From: Anastrepha obliqua
Taxonomy: Eukaryota; Arthropoda; Insecta; Diptera; Tephritidae
Direction: 5' to 3'
DNA length: 64,000 nt
Assembly: GCF_027943255.1 (NCBI RefSeq)
Contig: NC_072896.1
Span: forward strand, 124,093,879-124,157,878
A program made the translations under genes and the position numbers. Shown piece after piece: positions 1 to 11,359 of this stretch (the stretch's first letter is position 1; each line of letters begins with the position of its first letter). Under the pieces are notes generated by a model, which searched no databases, was not told where the DNA came from, and saw only the letters and a list, made by a program, of their open reading frames with translations.

Positions 1-2009
1 CATCAGCAACAATTGCAGCAGCGTCAGCAACAGTTACAGCAACAACAACTGCAGTCTAGCTCAATCAGTACTGCCGAGCCGGTCTCCACACACACCGACA
101 CCGACATGTCATCTAAAACGTCGGACGCAATGACCAAATCCAATGTATCCAAGATTTCGACCAGCTTTATCACTAGCGTTACAAGTGTAACAAGTTTAGA
201 CACCGGTTATCAGGGCGATGGTGAAATGTCACGACCAGCTTCGCGCGGCGCCTGTGACCACTCGCCTTCAAATGGGCCTACGGCACGCAAATGCGGCCAC
301 GTTTCACGTCAACCTAGCTTTAATCAACAATTGCAGCAGCAACAAATGCCACTGGTGCGCCGCCAAGATCCAATGACGGACTCAGATTTTTTCACTGAAT
401 CCGATGCGGATGACATCTTTCATCGTGGCGATCGACGCGCGCAAGTAATCGATGGCCAACTGTATGGGCCGATGCTGCAGCCAGCAGCCTCAGTGTTCAT
501 ATCCGAGGATCCGGAAGATTCGTGCATGGAATCGTCGGGCATATTCACGGATGTCGAGAATAGATGTGACGATGATTTGGCGCAAATGCGGCGTCAGGAC
601 ACACAAGACGCAATGTTGGATATGTCGCCGGAAGGTGAGGGCGATGATTCCACCGAAACAGTGAAAAGCAATCGGGAAGCCAGCAAAAATGCCAATGGGG
701 GCGAGCGCGCAAACGCAAATAAAAGTGAAATTAATGCCGGCGACGACATAACTGTAAACACAATGGCGCGAAATGTTGCCGCTACAACACTCGGTCAAGG
801 TCAATTGAGTAACAGCCAAACATCTTCTACAATACATAGCAGCATGAGCACCGATCGCCTCTCCGCAGCGACGCTCTCCAATCGCACTTCATACTGCAGT
901 GTCGACGGCAACACAGTGAACGCGGACTGCAAAAGCTTTTCATCGCTGGAAGAAGCTTTTGATGAGAGCACGTCGGCGCAGAATATCAGCGGCACAATCA
1001 ACACCACGTTTCTAAGTCCAGCAAGCACTGAGTGCGCAAAACACTCACCGCTCTCCACGACTGGAAACGAAGACTGCGCTGACTGCATCAACAGTCGGTG
1101 TGGCGACGATAGCATGGCTAGAGCTGATACAAAACAGCACGCGTCAGTGCATAGAGTGACTCCATCATATAAACACCTATCTTTAAATTCGCTCTCGACA
1201 GTTGCGGCAAAAAGCGCCGCATTTGGTGGTGCTAAATTAGAAAACGACGAAAACAGATTCGTTTTAGGTTTGTCGGCATCGCGCGGGCGCGTACTAATTG
1301 AAAGGGAAACACTTTCGGAATCGGGTACGGCTGGCACAAAAGTAGCCTGCGCCTCCTCATCATCTTCAACGACCTCGTTATCTTTAGACAACCAAAGCAG
1401 CAACAACAGTAAGAACATACAACGATACGCGTTAGAGGCCGTAGTTGCAGCAGCCGCAAAAGCCACAAACGCCGCCGGTGGTACAAACAAACGAACGCCG
1501 CGCACGTCGAAATTCGCATCCGCGCATAATTCGCCCAAACAATACGCATCGAGCGGGTCGGTCGCGAGTGTAATTGATAGCGGTACGCCAGCATCGAGTG
1601 TGCGCAAAAAGCAGACACCCAACAAATGGGATGCAGTGATGAATAAAATTCAAAGTAACAAAGCTCTGCCTAAGAAAAATTTAAAAGAAGTGAAATCAAA
1701 AGTGTCAACATTACGCCCCAGCAATGGGGTAAGTGCTGCGAGCGGTGCTGTTGGCAACGTTGCCACAAAGGGCGGGTCGGGTCGATTGAATGTCGGTGCT
1801 ACACAGGCGCGCTCAAGCGCCAGCTCCACACCACTAATACGCCGTTCGCCAACCTCAACTACTGGGAGCGGCACCATGAGTCCGCGCACCAATGGGATGT
1901 TGTTGCCGCTGCGGCCAACGGATAACGGCACACAACGCAGCGGTAGCGGCAGTCCAACAACAGCGCAACAAGTGACAAAGCGACTGTTCCAGGGAGTTGC
2001 CGCTAAGCG
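1..2009 (+). CDS. Large internal coding exon of a Gln/Ser/Thr-rich, probably disordered protein (partial at both ends)
   Basis: The frame is open from base 1, so the exon begins left of the window; the TTG at 13 is not a start. The first ~20 codons are Gln-rich. Two blocks look conserved: an acidic stretch beginning MTDSDFFTESDADD at about residue 125, continuing HRGDRRAQVIDGQLYG, followed by ESSGIFTDVENRCDDD; and a basic stretch KWDAVMNKIQSNK near residue 543, followed by KKNLKEVKSKVSTLRPSNG. Between and after are Ser/Thr/Ala/Asn-rich low-complexity segments with SP/TP sites. The in-frame TAA at 2011-2013 lies inside AAGCG|GTAAGT, so the coding exon almost certainly ends at 2009 with a phase-2 intron rather than at that stop. 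No catalytic domain, signal peptide or membrane segment is seen. The composition suits a cytoskeletal or scaffold protein, but that is inference and I do not recognise the gene. Confidence 0.85.
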
Positions 2010-2015
2010 GTAAGT
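2010..2015 (+). other. 5' splice donor GTAAGT
   Basis: GTAAGT follows AAGCG exactly where the long open frame would otherwise hit TAA. The match to the insect donor consensus is perfect, and the DNA downstream loses coding character at once. No matching acceptor-exon pair was recognised later in the window. Confidence 0.8.
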
Positions 2016-4005
2016 TTCAGCTTTTTAAGTTTGGCTACCAAATACTTGAAAGTAAAAATAAAGTAATGCAATAATAAAACACAATAAATATGTACGCAGG
2101 TGTGTGTTTTTCACATTCCATTGCGCCTTATCTGGCGCGGCTTGGGTGATTTTCGCCTGTATGCGCTGAAAGATAGTCTATTAGACAACTATTTGTTTGG
2201 CTGAGTATTTGATATTTGCTTATCGCTTCCATCTTTATGCCTTCAGACTGAACAAGTGGCGATACCGTTATCATGTCATTTGCAAATATGCGCGCACACA
2301 TACCTACGTACATACATTTTCTGTTTTCGGCGCGTCTGGTTTTGTGGTGTTTACGCGCTACAAATTTAGCTTAACAAGCCTTTTGAATTTGAGAGCTTAT
2401 TTGTATAATTTAAAAACGAAGTAGCTTCCATTGCTCCAGTTGACTTAGCATTTTGGTTTGTATTCGAAACTATTCACTGATGTAAGCAAATAACCGAGGT
2501 TTGACTGTAAAAGCTTGTAAGTATTTTTATGGCTGGTGCGCACTATTAGAATAGTATTACTTGCCTGACAGTATTATAACGGTTGTTTTCAACACAACTC
2601 GAGGTTTCAGCTATTTTTGAATTTTCGTAGAGAGCACATGAATTTCGCACCTTCAAATCCGTTGCGCGTGCTGCCCAAGTAAGAGGATTCCTCAGAGCAT
2701 GAGTACCCATTAGAGACATTCCATTCCGGACCTTTTGATTCATGTTTGCTTAACTGCTATTCATTGGTAATTTCCATGCGATGGTCCTAAGCGCAAACAG
2801 GAGTTAGAAGGATTTTCCATCTTTTTCCCACTCACACAGTTACTTAGTTTAGACGAGCCGCTTGCTACAAGGCGCCCGTTTGCAGCCGAACCTAACCTGG
2901 TGGACATTCGCTGCAAAAGCAGCTGGATGAGCGCTTACACCAAATACGTCGGAGTGGCCTCACCAAGACTCCCTACTCTCTTAGCCGTAACCTTAAGTTC
3001 CATGCGGGTTGGTCAGTACATCTTCTTTAAGGATGCTCTCGTTGCCCGTAGAGCGCGACGTGGACGTGAGAGCAAGAATTGAGGGTATGCAGTTACAACC
3101 ACGACTACGACACCCAATTGCCCATTGTGTTTTTGCGTGGTGGGTCTAAAACCTTGCGCACAACCAGATATACTGGGCAGCTTAGCCTTCTCACATTAGC
3201 TGGAGGATATTTGACCGAAGCCAAGTTGTGAACTGCTTAGACCATATGCAAACGAATCGTCATGGCCCCTTCTAAGTAAGCGGGGACTTTCTCCACTTGT
3301 GTGGACTTATATACACGGAACCATCCTCCCTATGGTCCGAGGCCCTATGCTCCAATCGGAGAAACAGGAACCGATGATGATGAATTAAATCTAGAGGGAT
3401 ACTGATATTAGATTATTTATACGAGTATTTGTTTGTCTGCTCGTCCGTCCAGTCACATGATAATTGGAGTAAAAATTGAGATCGGTTAAACTTGGTACAT
3501 CTATTTTTGGCGATCCACGGAGCTTCGGCTTCGATTTCTTCCAGATTCGGTCGCAAAAGTTCGGCTCGATTTCGTTTCGGCTTCAGTCGAAAATTTTACG
3601 GCATTTTTTTCCCTACGATTTGAGACCTCTTTTCAATCTTATACAGGTAATTCTCGGCTAAAGCAAATTAATTTAGAATCTCTAGAAAAGAGAAGGACGG
3701 TCCTTTCGTTTATTTTTAGTGTTTTTAATGGCATCGACGACTGTTCAATGCAGCTAAGAAGTCTTCGCAATGCTTAACCTTTAATGAGGTCAACTTTAAG
3801 ACTAAAATTACGAATAATGCAGCCATTGCTAGCGTTTTTCGAGGTTATATTTCATTATTCAATTCCAGTCTGCTTGATCTCACTTTATCTAAATCTAATT
3901 TTATAAAAATTTTAAATACTGACTATTTAAAATAAATTTTAAATATTGACTACTTTGGCTTATTTTTCTATAAATTTTTGTCTGGTCTGTAAGGTAATTT
4001 GTACT
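2016..4005. other. Non-coding stretch after the exon, no assignable gene
   Basis: AT-rich intron-like sequence. The part at 2780-3380 has higher GC and could be an old repeat, but I could not match it to a family. Short open frames here (60-75 codons) have no recognisable motif. Confidence 0.5.
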
Positions 4006-4700
4006 TCAGATTATTAAAATAAATAAATACATCTTTTCTGCAAATCTTTTGGATGCATTGATGAATCTTACGAGGTCCGGAAGAGGGAGAGTATGAACTT
4101 TACGCATACTCAGTACGTCGTACCCCAATAGCCTAAGTATGATTCTAGAAAACGCCAGATAGCTACAGAGCAAATTCTCTGCAGTGTCCTCATTCTCACG
4201 GCAGGATAAGCATATTGGGTCGTCAATGATTCCCATGGTAGCCATATGCTGCGACCTGTGATTACACCCACCAGTACCCTACTAAGTTTTAGGAGAAAGG
4301 TCGCTAATTCCCTGTTAGGTTCCTTCACAAAGCACTTAGGTACTCTGCAAGAGCTCAACTCAGACCAAAGTCTTCTGCAGGTATACCTCATGAAGTCGTC
4401 AATCGATAGTTGAATCGATGCAGAATTGACACCTAGAAAGAGTTCAGGTCCTAGTGGTATGCTTGCAGAGCCTTCATTATCACAGTCAGTTTATCAACCA
4501 ACTCACTCCCTGTAATACCACAATGCCCATACACCCAAATAAGACAAACTTTATTGTGTTTTGCAACATTGTTAAGTTTTGTCTTACATGCATCGTCAAA
4601 TTTCGAAGAGCAGCGCGACGTAGCAGGGACTCTTAGTGCAGTTTGATTGTCACTACAAATTCCAATACTACTTTCTCGCCATTTTTTCTCAATTAGCTAG
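4006..4700 (-). mobile_element. LINE fragment: RNase H and C-terminal zinc-knuckle region
   Basis: Read on the minus strand, 4690-4450 in broken frames gives an RNase-H-like segment (ICSDNQTALR, then VCLIWVYGHCGI, compare the IWVPGHSGI motif of non-LTR RNase H). It is followed at 4391-4110 by ELATFLLKLSRVLVGVITG and at 4245-4006 by a zinc-knuckle-like CLSCRENEDTAENLLCS. This is the usual 3' order of I/R1/LOA-type non-LTR retrotransposon ORF2. Several frameshifts and stops show it is dead. No 3' tail or target duplication could be delimited. Confidence 0.65.
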
Positions 4701-6250
4701 TATGCTACAAAACTCTTACTGGGAAAAATTCTATATTCCTTTAACAATAAACTCTGCCGCTGCAAACCGTTAGGTAACTGCCGTATTTGGACGGGAAACT
4801 AATAAATGACTAGTGAAATGACTGATGAATGTATAAACCATGTCAGCCTCTGTGGTCCAAAAAGTGGTTGCCATATATACGCGGCACCCGTCGTGAAAGG
4901 TTTAGACCTTGAATTTTTCAATATTACTGCAATAAAAAATCAATTGAAATTTACTTGTTGCTACATTCCAATATGCAGGCCGTCACTTTAAGCTGCTACG
5001 AGGTATTTGGAACGTAGCTGGTGGAGGTAGAAGCTGCTGAGATTATTTCGGAGGCCAATCGCACAGTTGTTTGCCTTTGGAATTTACGTGATAGCTAAGT
5101 AGCTCAAATAAATAATAGGCCTCTTATTTTCGCCCAGCGTTAGCAAGTGGCGACTAGATGAAGCAACTAGAAAAGAGCTGACTAAAATTACATTTACTTG
5201 TGAAATAGTGAGTTATACCAGTTTTATGATTCGCTAGCGGCGAATCTTGCTGGATAACTTTGTTGTTGAGCCGAGCGGGGAGATAGCAAGCAGAGAAGTG
5301 GTGCATAGAATAGACCTAATAAAAGCAAATTATTCGTTATCAAATAATAAATTATTTTAATGATTTAATCTGTTACAAAGGGATTGAGAAATTGTTGAGT
5401 ACTGTGACTATTAAAAAAGTGATTTTGAAGTACCTATTCGCTACGCCATCGAGTGTAGGTAGCGACTAATTTCTTTGTCCATAAATATTTTATGTGAAGT
5501 TTCAACAATTTAATAGACAGCCTGCCGAGCGCTCATTGCATTATCCGGAAAAAATTCCATATGCACACGAAATTATAGATTTTATGTTTATTTGGCTTTC
5601 CACTTTCTCATCAATTTAATTTTTTTTAAGTACTTTTCAATAAATAGTTTAAATATTTATACTAACTCTATGATATTAATTATTTAACGCAGTGTATATG
5701 ACATATAAGTTCTCTATACGAATTCAATATTATATAAAAACATGCGCCCGATACATAAAGCTTGACGCCCTCCAAACACAGACACTTTTCTGTTAATATT
5801 TGGCTTTCTTTTCTAGATATTTTGTCACTTGAACAAACAGTCAAATGCGAAACCAGGTTGGAAGCAGTGTGTCAAGCTTAGAGCACAAGAAATGTTTTAT
5901 AAATTTTGCGGTTGAAAACATAGTCAAGCAATATTTAATGTGCTCCAAAATGACACCCATTACAATAAATCATGATTTAGTAACATTATTAAAATGGACG
6001 CCAAGCCCAATTAATTATAAATTAAATTCTTAGTAGGAAAACTCGCAAATTTGAAAAGAATGACAATTTTATATTAAGAAAAAATAGGAAAAATTGTAAA
6101 ATAAACCCTTTAAAAAGTCTAACGCACTGTGAGCTTAGCGGGAATTTCCAAATATTTTGCTGCTAGGGAATGGATAAAACCAAATTCTTTTGAAAGTTTG
6201 GGTTGTACTCGTAATTTTTTAATTTTCTCAACAAAAAAAAAAAGAATTGA
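4701..6250. other. Unassigned AT-rich stretch
   Basis: No gene seen. The part next to 4700 may be more of the same decayed LINE (5' direction), but only short unrecognisable frames remain. Confidence 0.4.
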
Positions 6251-6254
6251 TAAT

Positions 6255-7805
6255 CTCGTATTTAGTAGAAATAATCTTCTGATCTTAGCTTAGTGGTTTT
6301 ACTAAAAAAGCTGTTTAAATTATTGAAGTTTAATAAATAGCCCCTGGGTCCACCCTGATTCTCAATGACTTTTTGTATTCGATTTGGCATAGAATTGATA
6401 ATCCTACCGCAAGTTTCTGTGGAAGTGGAATACCACAGTGCCTTGATTTTTGTCACAAATTAATTTTTATGAATGTTTCCTTCCCGATTCGCTTCTTTAA
6501 GGGGATACATACCTGTAAACGGCCAGGTTTTCCCTGATTTTCATTCAAATTATTTAAAATGAAGACCTGAATACAAAATACCAAACATTTTTTTTTGTTT
6601 ATTAATGCCATAATTTCCAATATGAAAAAAATCGCGGAATAAAATGCTTAAAAAATTAATTTTGGGGCGAATTTTTTTTACTATTTTTGTTTCGAAAAAA
6701 TTATTTTTTCGAAAAATTTTCGAAAACTTGTAAATTCACATAGAAAGTAATACCATAAAAAATGTGTGCAGGGAGATCGATCAATGACTTACGCCAATTC
6801 CAAAAATATAGTTTTGAGAAAAGCGCGTCTAAAGTTTGAATACAACGTATGTATCTCTCCCAGCGCTCGAACGCAAAGACGAAGAAGAAAGTCGTCACGG
6901 TTGTCGATCTATAATATAAGAAATACTTAAATTTACGTTCTAAAAATTTTTTGACATATTCTTAAAGGATTATATTAACATTTTATGAAAAAATGTTTTC
7001 AATGAGATTTAGGTTGGGAGACTGTCTTAGGCAATCCATAACTTTAAGATGATTTTGTATCACTCTTTCACGTACTAGCATCGAGGAGTGTTTTTGGTCA
7101 TTATCTTGCCTCAAAAACCACCGAAGTCGCATATTCTACTCAGCAAATAGTAGCATCATTTCTTGAAGTATGTCCTTGTAAATAAATTTGTCCATTTTAT
7201 TGGTTATAAGGTGAACAGGTCTTACTCCATACGAAGAGAAGTATCCCCAAATCATTATTTTGCCGTCATTTTTTTTTCTGCGAAGAATTGAGAAAACTTG
7301 TCCTTTAGGATGTCTGACATTTCGCCCTGCATCATTTCCAAATAAATGTATTTTTGTTTCATCGCCCCAAAGTATGTTATACCATTTTTTCATACCCTCT
7401 GGTCGACACCATCGGAATTGTGCTTTTAAGCAAAATTTTTCCTTTTCTTTAAATTTGTTTGTTTCAACAGAGGAACTTCACAAACTATTCTGCCTGGTAG
7501 TTTCATGTTGTTCAGTTAACACTGCATACTTCTTGCTGATACTACGTTGGTGATTTCAGCTGCAGTGGCCTTTGATGACTTTAAAGGGTCCCTCTTGACA
7601 AGAGCCGCAATTAAATTATCAGTGGTGCAAGTCGTTTTATGTTTGCTATCACGCCGTTCTGTAAACTTTTTGCGCCTAAGGGCATTTATAACAAATATTT
7701 TCGACCGTACAAGTGACTCAGCGATCATTTTGTACGGTTTTTATTTTGTTTTCGAAAATTGATCACAAGCTTCCGCTTTTAAACGCTGCGCACGACCCAT
7801 CGTTG
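6255..7805 (-). mobile_element. Tc1-like transposon relic, interrupted by a TTAA element
   Basis: On the minus strand a Tc1-type transposase can be followed in pieces: the start MGRAQRLKAEACDQF (7803-7759); an N-terminal helix-turn-helix part (7728-7516); the first catalytic block WGDETKIHLFGNDAGRNVRHP with IMIWGYFSS and GVRPVHLI (7393-7136); QDNDQKHSS then SPNLNLIEN (about 7110-6990); and the C-terminal ALWYSTSTETCGRIINSMP and IQKVIENQGGPRGY (6456-6320). The family DDE blocks are all present, but stops and frameshifts interrupt them. The last two blocks are about 570 bases apart instead of about 100 because another element occupies 6497-6978. Terminal inverted repeats could not be fixed. Confidence 0.85.
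6497..6978 (+). mobile_element. TTAA-flanked G-rich-end element (copy 1) inside the Tc1 relic
   Basis: The left end is TTAAGGGGATACATACC and the right side ends at TTAA 6975-6978. Removing the insert with one TTAA joins the Tc1 transposase in frame. It carries the shared core GAGAAAAGCGCGTCTAAAGT at 6816-6835 and TATTCTTAAA at 6957. The right terminal repeat is not recognisable, so this end is diverged or internally shortened. No coding capacity is seen. Confidence 0.7.
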
Positions 7806-10800
7806 AAAGACATTCATATTAATTATTAGTTATTAAATGAACTATCGAATTTGCTATTTACGTTATATTCAAAATGTTTCACTTAATTAGTTAAAATACA
7901 AGAGTTATCCGCAAAGTACCTTTTCTAGTGGCTACGCAAAGTTACACTTTGTGAAAATAACCGAATCTGTGCAACCAATAACTCAACTTAATATAACGGG
8001 TCTTTGAAATTCGCAACTCACTGCTTCTTTGAAAACCGAACTATTTTTTGTAGGAAAAAGCGAAATTTCAATAATAGTTTTAATATTTCCGAGCCGTCAC
8101 AAAGAAATCGATTGATAAAGGCAGCGACCCTATTTTAATGTGCATATGTGTATATATAATTGGGGGTGTCCCTTTATTTGGTGTTTGGTCGAGCTCCTCC
8201 TTCTATTTGTGTTGTGCGTCTTGCGTTGTTCAACAAATGGGAAAATTTCTTCTATTTTTAGTAAAATTAAACCGTTAAAAAAAACGCTCAAAATCACAAC
8301 ATGAAAAAACTTAGAAATCTAAAACTTTCGGAAAACATGATTTCATTCCTTCAACAGACAAGAACCCCAAAACGTTCGATTATAAAATTAAAGTCGTAAG
8401 CTTTCATACAAAGGCTATTAGGCTACTATTATTGAAGATCACTCTAAGAAGTTGTGAACAAATGAACTTGAACTTTTTGAAAGATTTTTCTTGATTCTGT
8501 AAAACTTTAAGTAGATTTTCGTAACATAAACAAGCATATCAAACATCTGTTGCGGATATGTCAGCGCTTCAAAGCCGGCACTCGATGACATAAAAATTTA
8601 AATCCCGTAATGTAACCGAAGTTATGCAGCAACAGAGGAAAACAAAATAAATGTGCGTATATATGTGGATGTATGTATGTATATATACTATGCGCTTACA
8701 AGATATATAGCACATACATCTACATGTACACATATGTACATACATATATTTATAAGCATTCTGCTCTTTTGCTATTTAAATTTGTTCAACCATAGAACAC
8801 CTGCGGCGCCCATAAACTCTTCAATTACCCGAACTCCTCTACTGTTAAGCTGCGAGATTACCAAAGGCAATAGTACCACAACTTAAGTGCAGTAAAAAGT
8901 CTCCATTACTCCTTACAATTATACTTCAGCAATTAAATAACTATGTAGGAGTGTATGTACGTACGCTACGGTTCCAATTGAGTTTAAGTACTCATTAATG
9001 CTGCTTAAGAGAAATGTTATATCTTTGCGCCAAAGCCGCGATTCAAATAAAATACTTCAAAAGTAGGAATACGAGCATTAAACCCGACGGCTATCACTCG
9101 CCTTAAACGGTATTATTCGTATTCCAATTATAATAAAAAATACCCGAGTAACTCATAAAACAGTTGGCAACTCATTACTGCTGTGAACGTTGGACGCTCA
9201 TATATCAATTACTTTTACATCTTTCCGGCTCTCACTACACGTACATATGTAGGTGTGAATATTCAAATCTAATGCATACGTGAGTACTACGTTGCTACAT
9301 ACATATATTCTACTGCGAGCGCAGTCTTCCACGTCAAGATGCTTATGTGCCAATGAGGCGTTCCGGTTACAATCGGGGCTGCTGTTCTTCAAATGCACAA
9401 ACACACAACAAAACATATGAATGTTTACTTGTACATATATATGCACGTACATACCTGTTTATATCTTCATAATTGTTTACGACAACGAGAATGCCAAACC
9501 ACAAGTAGTGTTGCATAAAAGCGCCAACAATTCACATTGACAGCAAAAGAGAGAAACCACCAACAAAATTCGAAATAAGTAAAACACAAAATATCAACAA
9601 AACCTCACTTGCTTTATTGGTTGCTGCTATGAATGAACTCATATGCGGTGATTACATGTGAGTAGTAGTGGCAATAACTACAACAACTATAAAGACTTGC
9701 ATACATATTGCATCAGCACCAGCAGCTAAGAAGCAACAACTCGACACAGATGAGCAGTGAACAATTAGAACATTGAACGCGTTGACTCGCATTACTTGAC
9801 TTTCGGTTGCGTTTCATTGCGTGTCGCTGAGACTTGACAGTTCTGTCACAATTGTCATAATAGTCTGTTGCCGCCAACAACATAGCCACATACATATGCA
9901 CTTAAATATGATGCATAAGAAGTAAGGCTGTAGAGTAGATTTTCAGCATAAATAATCGTATTTGGATATTCGCAACATTTCTTATATTTTGCGGTAGACT
10001 ACAACAGTCCCCGGAAAACCAATGAAAACAAATTTTTGTATTTGCTCCGTATATTGATTTAGAAACTAAATTCCGAGTTCTTCTTAGCCATTTAACTAAT
10101 TTTCTGTGGTTAAGACTTGCATCGATGGTGGGGCGGTGGTGTAATGTGGCTAACTTGGGCTTGAGTGCTGTGGCTTCTAGTGGGCAACAACCTTTGTCAC
10201 CTTTTTAAAAGTTTTTGCTTGGAATTTTCATACTAGTGATGGCTTTAAAATTAACGGTTAATGAAGTGGTTTTGGTATAAAAAACAATTCGCATAATTGT
10301 TAAATACTTTACTGTTGACTTATAAATCTTTAAAAGCATCACATGCAGTCTACATTTCATCAGCATCTTTGGTTTTTCTTTATGAACAGATTCTGAGTTA
10401 GTGTAAATACATTTTTTGATAGTAAACAAATTTGCAAAATTTTTTGTTTGTAAAACGAAAAATTGCATTTTGGACTCATAACTTTATTGGTGTATGTAGG
10501 TACTTAGGCATTCGGCTCCCTTAAAAATATCTGGTGCTCGTCTATAATCACACGAAACACCAAGATATAAATTTTCAATTCGTACAACAAGTCAGTGCTA
10601 CTGTAAGACTGCGAAGTTTGGAACTTTGCAGTTACAGACATGCAACGCCTACTAGCGTTTGCTTCGCATTTTCTGGCCCAACCTCTTACCAAATATCAGC
10701 CTGTAGAGCAGCACCAATCAAACTTCAATACAAACGCAAGTCAGGGGAGGTACGGTGCACTAGACAGGCCTGTTGCAGGCAAAGAGCTTCCGTTGCCTCC

Positions 10801-11287
10801 GTCCTTTGGCTCAACTTCGTTCGGGATATTGTAGTAGGTTAAACTCCTACTTACCCACAATTGACCGCGACATACTCAATATATGTATGTCCAGCATGTG
10901 AAGTGTAAAATATTTTTTGAGAATCAACACGAAATTTGTATAAGAACTCATTCTTACTCTTCACAAGTTAAAAAATAATGGCTTTAAAACAGCAGTACCA
11001 ATGAATTTTCTTGCAAAAATTGTTAATAAAACTGCTTTGCTGCTGTTAGAGGTTCCATGAATCGCGAAACCGCTTAGTTTAAGCGCTTTTTTTTGCATAA
11101 ATAAGTAATAGTTTTTATATCTACTTTACATATTTATGCGATTCATAAATTAACATAAGCACATCATTTATTTTGCCGGCAACAATTTTGCGAGCTGCAA
11201 GCAACCAAATATACATACACACAATCACTTTTCATTGCAAGAACATATGTATGTACATGCACAGTCATTGTCATACCTAGATACATA
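7806..11287. other. Unassigned AT-rich stretch with TATG/CATA microsatellites
   Basis: Imperfect (TATG)n/(CATA)n runs lie around 8660-8750, 9230-9450 and 9880-9900. No gene is recognised. A 64-codon frame at 10640-10834 in a GC-richer patch is discussed under findings. Confidence 0.4.
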
Positions 11288-11359
11288 TAACACCTTGATC
11301 AAAAAGTTCCTGGAAAATTTAAACTACAATTTTATTTCTCAAAAGTGATATTAACGCCT

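Noticed and set aside
801..1625. 274-codon antisense frame inside the first exon
   Set aside because: It mirrors a strongly coding plus-strand frame; the codon composition belongs to the plus strand.
2780..3380. GC-richer block considered as a second exon or LINE piece
   Set aside because: No frame longer than about 60 codons and no recognisable motif on either strand.
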